A stretch of 64,000 bases of DNA from Climacium dendroides. Taxonomy: Eukaryota; Streptophyta; Bryopsida; Hypnales; Climaciaceae. Shown piece by piece: positions 51,046-63,223 of this stretch (positions are counted from its first letter, which is position 1; each line of letters starts with the position of its first letter). The translations under genes and the position numbers were made by a program. The notes under the pieces are model-generated. The model did no database searches. It was not told the origin of the DNA and saw only the letters and a list, made by a program, of their open reading frames with translations. The DNA is taken from assembly GCA_950106755.1 (NCBI GenBank), contig OX467091.1:16757538-16821537 (forward strand). Direction: 5' to 3'.

Positions 51046-51450
51046 AACTCAACTCCCAAAATAAACCTCCACAACCCCAGAGTCCCAAACCACCCAAAAA
51101 TCCACCCAAACCAAACACTCTCCAAAATACTCCCAATGACTTCGATTTCGGATCAAACCCAAGCTTCCAGATTTCCAATGATAGCCCCACCCTTGAGTTC
51201 CAAATTCGCCATAACCCACCTCCCCAAACCTCCACACCCACACCCACACCCACACAAACTTAAAAAACCCTCCCCAACTCTCTCCAACTCTCCCAAAACA
51301 CTGTCAAAGGCTTCCAATTGATCAAAACCAAGCTCGCAGAGTTCCAATGATAACGTAACCCTACCACTGAATTCCCACATGGATTCTGCCATAACCTTAC
51401 CTGAGAGTGAGAGATGGTGACACTGTCAGGACCTGCGATTGGATCCATGG
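51046..51450 (-). promoter_or_regulatory. LPCAT 5' leader with tandem-duplicated start region
   Basis: Sequence around the start ATG (51045) is repeated upstream at 51212 and, more diverged, at 51392, with spacings of 167 and 180 bp. Two upstream ATGs open a single frame that ends at 51153. A strong donor (CTCTCAG then GTAAGG, at 51400) suggests that the repeats lie in a leader intron. A CACACC microsatellite is at about 51232-51256. Confidence 0.75.
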
Positions 51451-51459
51451 AATTTGCGT

Positions 51460-52077
51460 GTTCCGGAAGTTCTGACGATGGCGTTGCACATTGGCGTGTT
51501 TTTTTTGTGTTTTTCGTTTTGGATTGGGGGAATGAAGGCTGGGCAGATGTCAGTTTGTGAAGTTAGGAACCAACATGCTAGTTGCTTGCTTCTGCATTCA
51601 TTGATGAGGATTGCCAGAGAAAACGTGCTTGATTTTTGGGACTGAACGCGTAGGATTCTGCAGTTAAGCTAATGTGCAGAGAGGTTGCGACATCGACGAT
51701 GGGAGGGCGTCGTCGGAGTTTCTGGTGACGTATCAGAGAGAGTGCACTCCCTGCACGCACCTGGGTCTTCCGCAGGAGGTCCTTAAAGCGCTCAGGCTCC
51801 ACCTCTTTAAATGTAGACCCTTTGTTTTCTCATTGCAACAGCAATATACAAAAGGTGGACATTTCAGGAGGTGGACGCTTTCAAATAGTCACAGCTTTTC
51901 AACTTTAGAAACTCATAACTAATTTCATGAAACTCTAAAAAAACATGAATCGACTTAGTTTACATGTCAATTTCCATTTGCTTTTCACAGAAATTATATT
52001 GAAAAGTATTTCAAGAAGCCTAACCTCTTCAAATTAATTTTCAGCTTTTAATTGGGAATTTTATGGACCTCCTACTT
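51460..52077. other. Upstream flank of LPCAT
   Basis: GC content falls away from the gene. This stretch probably contains the promoter, but I cannot point to a specific TATA box or element. Confidence 0.4.
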
Positions 52078-53762
52078 TAGGGCTGGTTTATACACGCTTT
52101 GGGGCCAGATGGAAGGCCATCCTGATTTGCCTTCTATACGGCCTCATTCACCACTCCAGCCCTAGATAGTGTAAAGTGGTGAGGCCGGATTTTGAGGCCG
52201 GATTGAAGATTCATCACTCCGGCCTCAAGTAATATAAAGTGATGAGGCCGGATTCTAGGGCTAGATTGAGGATTAATGTACTTTTGTATTTTCTTAAGGC
52301 TCAATATAAAAAATATTTCACATACATCTTTTCTTTTTTCTTCCTATTCCTCCTATTTCAAAAATAAAAGAAATAGTGTTTTAAATTTTTAAATTTTTAT
52401 TCCTATTTTTTCTATTTTGAAAATAGAAGAGAAATTTTTTGAAATTTTTTGAACCTTTTCCTTTCTCTTCCTTTGTAACTTTCTATTTGAAAAAAGGAGT
52501 TCTTTGACTTTTTTTAACCTTTTCCTTTCTCTTCACATTAAAATTAGAGTTAATGTTGAAAGTAGAGTTGTAGCCCATATAATCTTCATTTAATTTCATG
52601 AGAATTTATACAATTTCAAGCAATAAATAATGTTTGATCATAAGGGTGTTATAAATTATTGCGAAAGTGATTTGAAGTTTTCAATCCTCTTTCCACCTGG
52701 AAAATCTAAAAGTTGGTCACCCAAAAAATTATGAGGATAAAGGGCCTAACATGCATAACTCCAATCAATTTATGGCCTAACATTCATAACCTCAAAATCT
52801 ATTATACAATTTTTTAAAACAAATTATTAATGTGATTTTTTCTTTACGATCTAGTGTATTTGAGACTCATTTCCGAAAGCCCTCAACACTATGAAAGTCA
52901 AGATTGTGATGGACACCCTTGTACAAAATCTTGAGTAAAAAATCATAATCAAATATTTTCAAAAATTAGATTTTTATGCTAACACTAGACTTCAAAAAGA
53001 CTTTATATTTATATAGAGAGACTACTAAAAATAGCAACTTGGTTAAGTTTTATTAAACTTCAAAGTATTGTTGACACCAAAATTTTATGCCTAAGACATT
53101 TAGAAATTAAGAACAACTCTACCAAATAAACATGTACCAAATACCAAATAAAAATAAACATCTTATGTTGAGTCAGTCAAAAATGATTGAACCAAATAAG
53201 CTTTAAAATCTCATACTCAGGTAAGAACAGTTTTACAAAACATCTTATCAAACAAACAAAATTCTATACATTATATTATGATAATTATATTATAATAAGT
53301 TTATATAATAAATTATATTAATTGTATACACTTCCGCCAAAGAGCCCCAAACTTAGTCCACTACTTCCAATTTTCAAACTAAAATATTGACAATAGATAA
53401 GCTCCAAAAATTGGTGGAAGTTTCTTGAGCTCACAATTAACAAGCATACCCAAAAATAGAAAACAAAAGACTTTGCATCAATAGACAGTAGAGATTTGTA
53501 CGATTCAACAAAGGAGCCAAATCCGGGCCCTAGATGGGAAATTGGGCCACCCAAAACCTCGGCCCGATTGCTCCCTTGGGACCAGATATTTTGACACCAA
53601 AATCATACCACCTAAGGCAACACGTAGGATGAGTTGTAGTTCCATCCAGACCCAAGTATAAAGCCCTTGGGCTGGATTTGGAGAAATAAAACAATTCTAT
53701 TGATTCAAACTTGGAGAGTTCCGACTGGACCTCAATCCAGCCCCAAGTATAAACTGACCCTA
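52078..53762. mobile_element. 1.7-kb element with imperfect TIRs (tentative)
   Basis: The left end TAGGGCTGGTTTATAC..TTTGGGGCCAGAT pairs imperfectly with the right end ATCCAGCCCCAAGTATAAAC. Inside the left end, GAGGCCGGATT and TCACTCCGGCCTC repeat two or three times. A family 2 MITE sits within it. Confidence 0.45.
52620..53110 (+). mobile_element. TTAA-type MITE, family 2, copy 3 (truncated)
   Basis: It aligns with the last 500 bp of 15978-16606 in the same orientation (ATAATGTTTGATCAT, GATCTAGTGTATTTGAG, GTATTGTTGACACCAAAATTT). No left terminus is present. Confidence 0.75.
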
Positions 53763-53764
53763 TT

Positions 53765-55500
53765 AGTCTTCTTCTTTTTCATTTTTTCCCATCTCTTAGG
53801 CCATCCTTTGTTCAAATGGAAACCACCACACCAAGAAGGGGCAACTCCAAAAAACACTCCTCAATGCAACTAGAATTGGTCCCTCTTTATTGCAACCCTT
53901 GCCATTTCTTTTCCCAAGCTTGGCAAGTTGGCAAGATACAAAGAGCCTACAAGTGTGCTTACTATAACAAGAGTCACAGTTGTCATCTCTTTGTCATGGA
54001 TGCCAATAAATTGAAACTTATTATTATTATTTTTATCAACAATCTTTATCTAATGTAGAATCTTTTATTCTCTTTTTTATATTGCAAAAAATTTCATTTG
54101 AGGTTTGAATTGCCAACTTTAAATTCAAGCAATTTTTTTTTAAATCATCACAACAAAACTAATGTGGCATGATGTCACATCTACATCGCTTTTCTTGAAA
54201 AACCATTTATTATTAGCATTTTGAATTGAGAGCACAAGCTCATTATATATATGAGAGGTGGTAGGAGATAAAACAATCTATATGGGATATGTAAATTAGA
54301 CTATAAAATACCAAGTTGCTCATACTTTAAAAAAAAAACTAAAAACCTAAACCACCACTGTAAACTCTAAACCCACAACCCATTATCTTGCATGGGATGA
54401 TCCACAACATTGTCCTACAAGGTCGTAGTCATGTAGGAGCATGGTCCTATGGGGTCATTGTCTTGCACTCACATGCCTAGACAAGACCCATAGACTATGT
54501 CATGCTAGATCAACAAAGCGTGACATGGGGCCCCCCTTTGTTGGTGATATTTAGCATCCTATCTATATTAGTGAGTAAAATTCTCAGTCCCATCATGTTG
54601 TTGTTGTACTCAACCGAACCATACTTGCTCTTGGACCTCCATTTGCACCACCTCAACCTCTCGTGCCCCGTCAGCTTGGATGCCACATTGACTTGTGAGG
54701 TCCTCATGACCTCGCCACTGTCCTACATTGGCTTGTCTCTATGTTGTCATTGGAACTAGCACCACCTCTTGAAATTCAATTTCTGAACTATTCAATTGCA
54801 ATAAATTTAAATTTCTTTCAATCGATTGAGATTTCTCTTCAATTATCCAATCAATCTTTCCTACGCATGATCAATATTGGTCTTGACTAGCTAGATTCTA
54901 TTAGTGAACAAATACAAAGTTTAAAGAACTTGGCAGTCAAGCTTAACTAGAAAATATATTACAAAAAGCTTGATCATCTTCAAATCTAGTGCTACCAAAC
55001 CTCGTATTCTAAATGATTTTGCCCTATACTTGAGCACTAAAAATCCTTTCCTAGGCCACAATAGTGCATTTTCCATCACCAAGGATTTATATCAATCTGT
55101 CATGGAAGAAAACATGGGGTTCTTCTGTGATTTCCAATGGGAAATGTGGATCACAAAAAAAATAGAATACACGGAGAAGAAAGTGAGACTCATAGAGAAA
55201 AATTCAAATTTTTCCCTAAATATTTTAACTTTTTTGGTAGGTTTGGACAGTCATTGTCAGTGATGAATATCAAAATTTTGGATGATTTTGTATATGTTGG
55301 ATGAATGAAATGATGAATTATGGATGAATAGAAAAATAGATTGTGGATGAATATGTGTCTCCTAAATGACAACATTAACAATATTGGATGGATGATGTAG
55401 ATGGTATATGGATGAAATTTTATAGATGAAAATTTGGGATGAATTTTTGAAAATCAGGATGAATTTTGAAGGTAGTGTAGAAATTGAATTACTAAGAGAT
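53765..55500. other. AT-rich intergenic DNA
   Basis: A degenerate GGATGAAT-rich stretch lies at 55265-55460. No gene is recognised. Confidence 0.5.
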
Positions 55501-55566
55501 AAGGTATTTTTATTGACAAAGCTCAATAACAAAGCAAAAAACATATCAATATTCATCTTACTTTAT

Positions 55567-58500
55567 CTAGCTATGTGCTAACACTATCACGTACATCTCT
55601 ACCATGTCCTTATCCTTCTCTTCATCTATCACAATGTTGTTGCTTGTTACCTTGATGTAAGTGTTTAACTCTAGTTTTAGGGACTCTAGAGCATTTACTC
55701 GTGCAAAATGCACGTACATCCATTGCAGATCTACCACACAATTTGCATCCATGAGTATACCAAATCCTTATAGTTCCAGAAACACAAAACACAATTCAAC
55801 ATCATTTCACGGCATGACCAATTTATATTGTAAAATCCAAGTGTAATGCTAGATTATCTAATCCTTGGAATTATCTTTGGATAATTCTATGTTAGTTTTG
55901 CGGATGTTATTCAATTTGATTCTACTACAATCTCATGGTTCTCTACAGTGAAGGTGCACATTAGAAACTACTCTAGAATGTAATATAAACTCCTGGTAGA
56001 TTAAATTACAGTAGAATAATGCGATTTCAACAACTATGTGGTGAGTGCATTGATAGAAAGTGGAAAAGAGTGGTAAAAGAGCAAAAGACATACCTGCAAC
56101 CTAGCAATGTTGTTTTCAACATATATAATCGTTCTCTTGCGTCCTTGTTTTGATCCCTCTATGAAACTCAATGAAGGATCATTTTTTTTAGCCCATACTC
56201 TTTTATAAACTAGTATGTTGTCTATATCTCTTTGATGAATGCCAACCATATGTCAAGTTGTTTTTCATTTCCAAAATCCACAAATTCCAATATCTATGTT
56301 CTGAATTCATGGGAAGAGGGGGTGAAGGAGATGTGTCAAGCAAGCAAAATGAATGATAATTGCAAAGTTTACAAATCAAACAAACTATCGAAAATAATCT
56401 TAGAGTATAACCAGGGATTGAAAGTTGGCATTGAATGAAATATAAACAGCTTATTCTAGGCTATAGGCTACAAAGAAAACAAAGTTACACACTTCTGCAC
56501 CAAATGGTCCAACTTTCTTTGTATTAATACAACATCTTTTCTTGTCAGGTCCAATTTGATAGAAGCCCTGTGCAAAGTGAAGCTATTGGACAATTGGACT
56601 ACAAAATTATTACAAAATACCTTCAAATACTAGCAAAAGTCTCATAACATTCTAGATTAGTGTTGAATATCCATTCTTTTCATTGAAGTTGCACTTGGCT
56701 ATAATAGTTGACAAAATATCAATGCTTTTGTTCTTGAACTCAAAATGTGAGAGAATTTGTACAAAGAAAAAAGATGTTAGAAATAAGAGCATCTTGGATA
56801 CCCTAATTTGTCCTTAAATGAGCATTTGGATCAAGGTGTTCACTACTCTTTTCAACAACGTTTTGCAAATTCAACTTTATTGGAAACATAAAGAAAAAAT
56901 ATCACAAAAAAATGAAGTCACAAGCACATCCAAAAATTGGCAATTAGAGTTTCCAATAGTTTTAAAGCTTTCAATGAAGTTGTCATTTCAAGAGGTGATC
57001 TAATGCATCAATCATAGATAAAGATTCTGAAAAAGCATACTTACCTCAAAATATAGTGCGCAATCGGTGAGCGTAAGTTGACTAAACCACACCAAATACT
57101 AGACCATTTTTGCATTGGTTGACATTTATTATTGCCAACATTGAGGTCGAGGGTCAAAGTCTACGTCTTTCTAATAGTGCTTGCATTCTTCTAACACTCT
57201 ATGTACACATTAAACATTAGTACAAAATTCCTCAAGCAAGCACAGTGCAAAGTAAACTGAGGAAAGACCAACAATTCAATCAAATTGACTAGACATAAAA
57301 ACATGCATTTAATTTACAAAAAGACCATCTTCAAGGCAACTAAGAGACTCATGAGACCTCAAAAGCTATGCTTTTGACAATGTATTCACCCACATAACTC
57401 TTTAATGTATGAATCCTAGGTTTCAAATGATAGCCCATCTATTTCATGAGTAAGGACCCAATACAAATAGTGGATTGTCATTCAATCCACCACCCCAAGA
57501 ATTGAGAAGGCTATTCTAACAAACGCTTCTTCTTTGACTAATCTTCTTCTTTGTAAGGCACTTGAAAGGCAAAACTTATTTGAGGCCTCATCCAAATTCA
57601 TCACAAAACTACAAACAATTTTAAATCAAAGCACATGCTAATTCCATTAGGAGAGGACTAAGAATACATACTATTGAAGCCAACATTTCCTAGTTGTTTT
57701 CAATGTCTCTAAGCATGTCACATAAGTGACAAGGGTAGGCTGCTACTATTCTTACTGTGGATTTAGGGTTCAAAGATGACAAGAGTTTATAGAATACTCA
57801 CAAGTGTTGTATGGTTAGTCGCAACAAAATCCATTAAAGAATGTAGATTTTATTTTTGCACCTTTTTTAGAATAACAACCGTGAGGAAACTAAAAAGTTT
57901 TTATTAACAATGGCCACCAATAATTTTTTGTATACTTCCATCTAGATAGAATAATCATCGTTCCTTTTCCTCATGTAATCAATTCTGCAAATGTAAAGCA
58001 AACTGAAAGCACATGGATTTCAATCACCAAAATCCATGGAAGAATTTACATTCACAAATAAGTATATAATACAAAACATTTTGAAAGAAGAGATCATATT
58101 AACAATTCTAAAGGAAGAAGCAAAACACATCCCTAAATTTGCCTAATGACTTTCAACATGCATACTAGATTGAAAAACTTAGAAGTCCTCGAATCCAATA
58201 TTCTTGCCATACCTAGTTGCTAATATGAAAAAATACTCATTATCTATAAAAACACCACTGAATCTCACCTCTCCTCTCAATAAGTCTGAGAAGACCAAAG
58301 ATAGTCTTAGACTTGACTTTTGGGCATGCTGAAAGGTGGAGACAAAAGAGCTACAAACCCATATCCTATTAAGATTGAACACTTGAATTCTAGATAACGT
58401 AGACATCACTCGCCTCACACTAATTTTCATCTTCACCACTCATCCTAACACCTCTTACCAAACCTCAACATTTAAACTACACCAAACCCTCATCACACCC

Positions 58501-58740
58501 AAGATTATGCCAAAGATTCACATGCCCTCACTCTAAAAAACTAAAAACACTAATAAAATGCATGTAGTTAAATAATCCTAAAGATGGAATTAGATAACAC
58601 AACAAACAACCTAAGCAATTATTAGTAGTGTATTGCATAAACAAATCACAAAAAAAAACCTCACTCACCTTTGCCCAGATACCAAACATGGTGTTTGTTA
58701 TGTCTTTGCGTCCAATGACCTGAAAGCCCACATCCAATTG
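55567..58740 (-). pseudogene. CUL4: Cullin-4 (CUL4) pseudogene remnants
   Basis: Four stretches on the minus strand match, in the right order, the N-terminal cullin-repeat part of plant CUL4, the scaffold of DDB1-linked ubiquitin ligases. They are: about 58735-58664 (a LDxxT..QTP block, frame broken); 58348-58258 (reading KTIFGLLRLIERRGE); about 57010-56955 (a HLLK then ESF-like block, broken); and 55770-55567 (LMDANCVVDLQ, then RVNALESL, then DEEKDKDMV). The intervals look like introns, so this is a duplicated genomic copy and not a processed one. It is dead: a TAA lies just before the GFGILMD segment, frames shift, and the C-terminal cullin and neddylation domains are not found downstream. 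Identity of the last segment is convincing; the other three are supported mostly by order. Confidence 0.75.
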
Positions 58741-59029
58741 AACCCCAACAGAAGTTCACATTAGTCAAAAAACATTCATTCCTCCATAATGTACTTGAGC
58801 AAGTGCATAAATTTTGTTCATTCTATGATTAATTAATCATATCACCTTGTATTCTAGAACTTGAAACAAATCAAATCATGTATTAAGCACAAAATTATCA
58901 ACCATGCACTAAGTCCACTAAATTACTTGAATGTCATACTAGCTATTCAATATCCGTTGTTGCTACTATCGTAAGTTTATGAGTGAAGTCAAAGCTCTGT
59001 ATCAAAGCCAATGTCCTAAAACCCTTTAG

Positions 59030-59266
59030 GAGTTTCAGGAAGGAGATGGCAAAACCGTTGACAAGATTTTTCATTACAAAAAAGTTGGACCCTATAAGGG
59101 GCTGCTTCCCAATATTAAAAATGACTCACTACTTCTCACTTTGAGGACATTCCTTTGTAATGATAACAGTACTTGTCATTTTTTCCAAGAAAGGGCAGCC
59201 CATGATCTCAGTGATCATGTGGTAGCGATTAGGTTGAGGGACGGGCAACATAATCATGACTTGTCG
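59030..59266 (+). CDS. Zinc-finger-like exon of the unknown element
   Basis: This is a 79-codon open stretch after an acceptor-like CCCTTTAG (no Met), ending at TAG. It contains C-x5-C-x24-H-x-H, finishing DGQHNHDLS. That spacing is close to the WRKY/GCM1-type zinc finger (C-x4-5-C-x22-23-H-x-H) found in WRKY factors and in several plant transposases. The WRKYGQK signature is absent. It lies 456 bp upstream of the next coding segment on the same strand and is probably the DNA-binding exon of the same gene, though no donor was proved. Confidence 0.5.
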
Positions 59267-59722
59267 TAGTCGCGTCCTTGTGGAGTTTAGGCGCAGTAAA
59301 ATTGGCGCAAGATGTATGACTTGGCAAATGTATCCCGCCTAACGGTTATCTTGCATTCAACTGAACTTGCAACATGTATCCTAATTACAATTGTAGCTTT
59401 GAAATTCTTCATTCCCGCCTTCAAATTTTGTACTGGTTGGGTGTCGATGCTGATACTACATTGTTGTCGATGTTCATTGCTGCGTGCAAGCACAACACAA
59501 CTGCACAGCTCGATCAGATGACATGCACAGTTCGATTGATAGCTCGATTGATAGCGAGATAGGCGGAAAGCGGGAGAGACATCATCGTCCCGATGTGGAC
59601 GTCCACCAATCTGGACTCAGTAATTGTCCGGTATAGTAATTGTTGAGGATCAAGTTATTGAGGTGATGCATTTTGTGAGGAAGAGTACGTGTAGCTACTT
59701 GGTGTAGTTTATATTGAGATCC
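59267..59722. other. GC-moderate spacer between zinc-finger exon and main frame
   Basis: Only short broken frames occur. A small direct repeat of GCTCGATTGATAGC lies near 59540-59560. This could be an intron or a promoter of the downstream frame. Confidence 0.4.
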
Positions 59723-59898
59723 ATGGCACTTAGGGATGTTACGAATGTGCCACCTTATAAAGCGCAGGTAACGATTGATGGCAAGTATGCGCCACTAATT
59801 CAGAGAGGAAAATTCCTACATGAACAAGTGTCAAAGTCGTGCTTCCCGGAGAAGAAAAAAGCTGGCCTCACTGCCATAGATCTTTGGATGGACGGGTC

Positions 59899-60125
59899 CA
59901 CTATAAGAAAACCTTGTTTTAGGTGACATTCAAAAAAACAGCCGACGTCAAAGGGAACGAATTTTAGGTGACGTTGAAAAAAACAACCTGTATTTTTCAT
60001 GTCAATAATGATGTTCAATGGAACATTAATGGAGATAATTGTTGACAGAAAAACATAGGTTGTTTTCTTCAACGTCACCTAAAATCCGTTCCCTTAAACA
60101 TCAAAAATTTTGGTTTCTTCTAGTG
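59899..60125. mobile_element. 227-bp CACTA-type MITE inside the coding exon
   Basis: The ends are CACTATAAGAAAACC and GGTTTCTTCTAGTG, and a perfect 3-bp target duplication GTC lies at 59896-59898 and 60126-60128. Inner arms TTTTAGGTGACGTTGAA / TTCAACGTCACCTAAAA fold into a long hairpin. Skipping 59899-60128 joins the flanking frames without a shift (DGS then LYPND), so this is a clean insertion into a once-open exon. Confidence 0.93.
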
Positions 60126-62480
60126 GTCTTTGTATCCAAATGACCCTAGAACAGGCAAGCGTCCAAAGTTGAATTGCTTGAAGGATTTGGTAGAATTCGT
60201 CGGGGAAGGAGAGAATGGCATGCTCGGATACGTCAAGAGTCTAGTATCAGATAGTGCTGGAGGCTACCAAAGGGACATGGACCGCTATGTTGTAGAAATT
60301 TCGTTTCTAAAGGAGTATGTGTCAAATTTGCAAAGTCAAATTGACTTACAATCATCGAGGCTCTTTGATGTTCCGAATTTGCAGTCAATTATTGTGAATT
60401 TAGAGCTGCAGAAGACTTCAACTGAGGATCGCATGCAGCAAATGCAATTAGAGCTTGATGCTCAAATAGTCATGAGAGAAGATATGAGAGTGGCTGCAAT
60501 TGCAGTAAGAGAGGGGCATGTAATTGAAAAAAAAATCTGATAGAGATTCATAATGCTAAACTGCAATCTGTTACATTAGACCTTTACAAAACGAAATCAA
60601 CTCTCTCCCACCTCACTCAGAAAATGAATCGACTGCAAAATACTACGTTCGGCTATCGTAGCCAAATTCGGCAACGAAGAGATCTGTCTTCCTTATCACA
60701 GAAAGGAGGACACGTGAAGTTTGTACGGAGATTGGCTCGTACAATTGTAGGACCACAAACAGCTAGAGCTGTACATGAACGAAACATGATTGAGGGTAGA
60801 ACTCAACGATTGCATGGCGACGAATCAGCCCAAGCAGAGAGCGGTCATGTTTTTGCTAGCCTGCTGTCGAGAACTGAGGTTAGTACGTTGTTGCAAGATC
60901 CGAAAATGATTCCAATCGGAGAAAAACTTGTAAATCAGTACTTTGATAAAATTGGAGAGATCATGGGCCCAGAAAACGTTCTTGAAATATGTGACCGAAA
61001 TAGTATAACACAAAATGGTTACGCTGCTTACCACAAAAAATTCAATAGCGCTGTGAAGGTCGTAGGGCGTGGAAACCTACGGGTTAGTTGCATGGCAAAT
61101 CCGCATCAGGTTACACTATTACGAAGGGACTTGAATTCAAGATTGGAGGACTACATCGGTTCATATTCTCATATTGAGAATGAGTTCATTATCGCACAAC
61201 CAGCAAAGTCCAAGACCAAAGTTCCAACTAAGGTTGTCTTATCCTCTCGGAATTCATTCTTTGTGGACATAGAGAAAGTTCAGCAAACAATGGTCCGTCT
61301 TTACAAGATTACTATAGCAGGTACTATACTACTCTTCTACTGTTTTGAAATGGGTACGTATTGAATTCTCTAAGTTAGGGTTTGTTATGAAAGCTAGACC
61401 TCATTTTGGATGCGTGTTTTATTGCTTTGCAGAAGTACAGGGAGATCCTCTCATCTTCGTACTCAAGCTTGATGAAGCAGAAATTGTCCATGCACAAAAA
61501 TTGGAAAGAGTGTCGATTACCTTAATGAATCGTGCCTTGGATCCGTCAATTTCTCCCATTGATCCAAAGTACTTTTCCGTTCAGTCTGAACGAGAGGTAT
61601 GGCCTATAGCTTCTTTTCAAGTACCAAAAGAATGCCACGAGGTTCTTCAATGGGTTTTCAAGCAAACAACATTTCCAGAGTTGATCCGAGCTCAAGAATC
61701 TGGGCAGCTACTGACAGTTTCAGATGTAGGAGACTTCAAAGTGCGCTGGCACTTAGCAGCTGATTTAAAAACAATAAAATGCATGTACAGGTTACAACAT
61801 GGAGCCAACTGTAAGTATGCTTGCATTTACTGTCTACAGGAGAGAACAAAGCTTGCCATTGTGACCCAAGCTCAAGCAACTACATCAATGACAAGAAGAT
61901 CAAATTCATGGAATGGAGGCCTCTTCTCGTCAAGTGTGTATGAGAAACCGATTGTTGGTGCTCGGACTCTTATACGTTGGAAACCAATTTTCCCAATCCC
62001 ATTAGACAGAGTCCATATATGCACTCTTCATGCTATGAACCGGATAGTTGAGAAGATTTTGCATCTTCACTTCATGTTTATTTGGACAATTCGTAATAAA
62101 ACCATACATGCTGCTGCAATTAACGACATGCAGAAAGTTCTATCTGCCATCGGAATGCATGGCGGTAACGTGATTATCTTCAAGGATGCAGAACTGTCGA
62201 AAAAATCAAATAGCGTTCCTAACAAACCCAGTCTCTCTAGAGCCAATTGCGCTAAACTCTTTAAGCCAAGTAACTTGCCTGGAGGATCCAACACTGTTTG
62301 GAAAGACGTAGTGGTAGCTACACACAATTTCTTGGACAGTGGAGACGCAAAGAAAAGTCAGATGGACATGTGGGAGGCCCTACAAGATCTTTGACAGTAC
62401 TTCACAAAATTGACTTTGACGAACGATCAAAGACACGAATACCGAGCTAAAGCCCAGAAGTGGGGTCGGCTTTTTGTCAC

Positions 62481-62600
62481 TTGCTTCGGTGAACATCACG
62501 TAACTCAATACATGGTAGATACAATCTTTCCTTTCTCATCTTGCTTCGGTGAACATCACGTAACTCAATACATGGTAGATACAATCTTTCCTTTCTCATC
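62481..62600 (+). repeat. Perfect 60-bp tandem duplication at an intron start
   Basis: Two identical 60-bp units (62481-62540 and 62541-62600), starting TTGCTTCGGTGAACATCACG, each contain the TTCG then GTGAAC donor. The second copy lies inside the predicted intron 62489-62643, so the duplication should be spliced away if the first donor is used. Confidence 0.95.
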
Positions 62601-63223
62601 TTGCTTTGAATTCAAAGTCGGTGTTTTTTTCTTCTCTCTGCAGCTACAAGTACTAAAACTTGTCTACCGTATGTGCTCCAGCATATCATCGTCAGACACA
62701 CTCCATTTTTTGTTGAAGAATACAGATCGCTCTCCATGTGGTCCTGTCAAGGGATGGAGAATTCTCATCACGCTGCCAAAGCTGCCTACCAGTGTCATAC
62801 CCAGCATGCAGGTGGTCGACAACAAACAAAGAGTGCATTGCATCAAACCTTTGAACATTGGTATCGTATTATAGCCCATCATTTCAAAAACATTGAAGAA
62901 GAAGCAGAAAAACAACCATCAGCAGAGGAACAAGAGGATATTGAAGCAACTATTCAAGCTCGGCATGAACGATCTCTTGCTTCAAGCGCAGCTGCACATT
63001 GGGCCAAATGGAAGAATAATTGTACTCGACAAGGTTCTCGATGGATACCTCATGCTTCTCAGTCTTCACAAGAAGATTCCAATTTGCCGACCTAGCCATT
63101 CAGTGCTCGAATTTGGAGACTTCGGGGTGGTAGAAACTCCTCTACAGTAAGCGTTTTTTCTTGCTGTTTGTTGATCTACAGTCATGCATCAGAATTGTTC
63201 TAGTTAGAGATAATTAAGGACCA

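Larger units (their letters stand above)
59723..63095 (+). pseudogene. Broken transposase-like gene of an undescribed family
   Basis: Coding segments, in order: 59723-59898; 60126-60540; on through 61320 after a one-base slip; 61433-62488; 62644-63095. Introns 61321-61432 and 62489-62643 are GT..AG and phase 1, and keep the frame. The N-terminal part starts MALRDVTN. About 60290-60540 is a glutamine/leucine-rich coiled coil. Next come a basic region (60630-60800) and a core with LKLDEAEIVHAQ, a C-x3-C-x2-C cluster (61810-61833) followed by LQER, IPLDRVHICTLHAMNRIV, and late SLSMWSCQGMENSHHA plus HTQHAGGR. From memory, this block order recalls large proteins of unknown function from many eukaryotes that look mobile-element derived. 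Breaks: a CACTA MITE at 59899-60125, an A9 slip near 60535, and TGA at 62392-62394. Catalytic residues cannot be assigned. Confidence 0.75.

Noticed and set aside
50794..51321. 175-codon plus-strand frame
   Set aside because: It is antisense to LPCAT exon 1 and its repeated leader; low-complexity Pro/His content reflects pyrimidine/purine bias.
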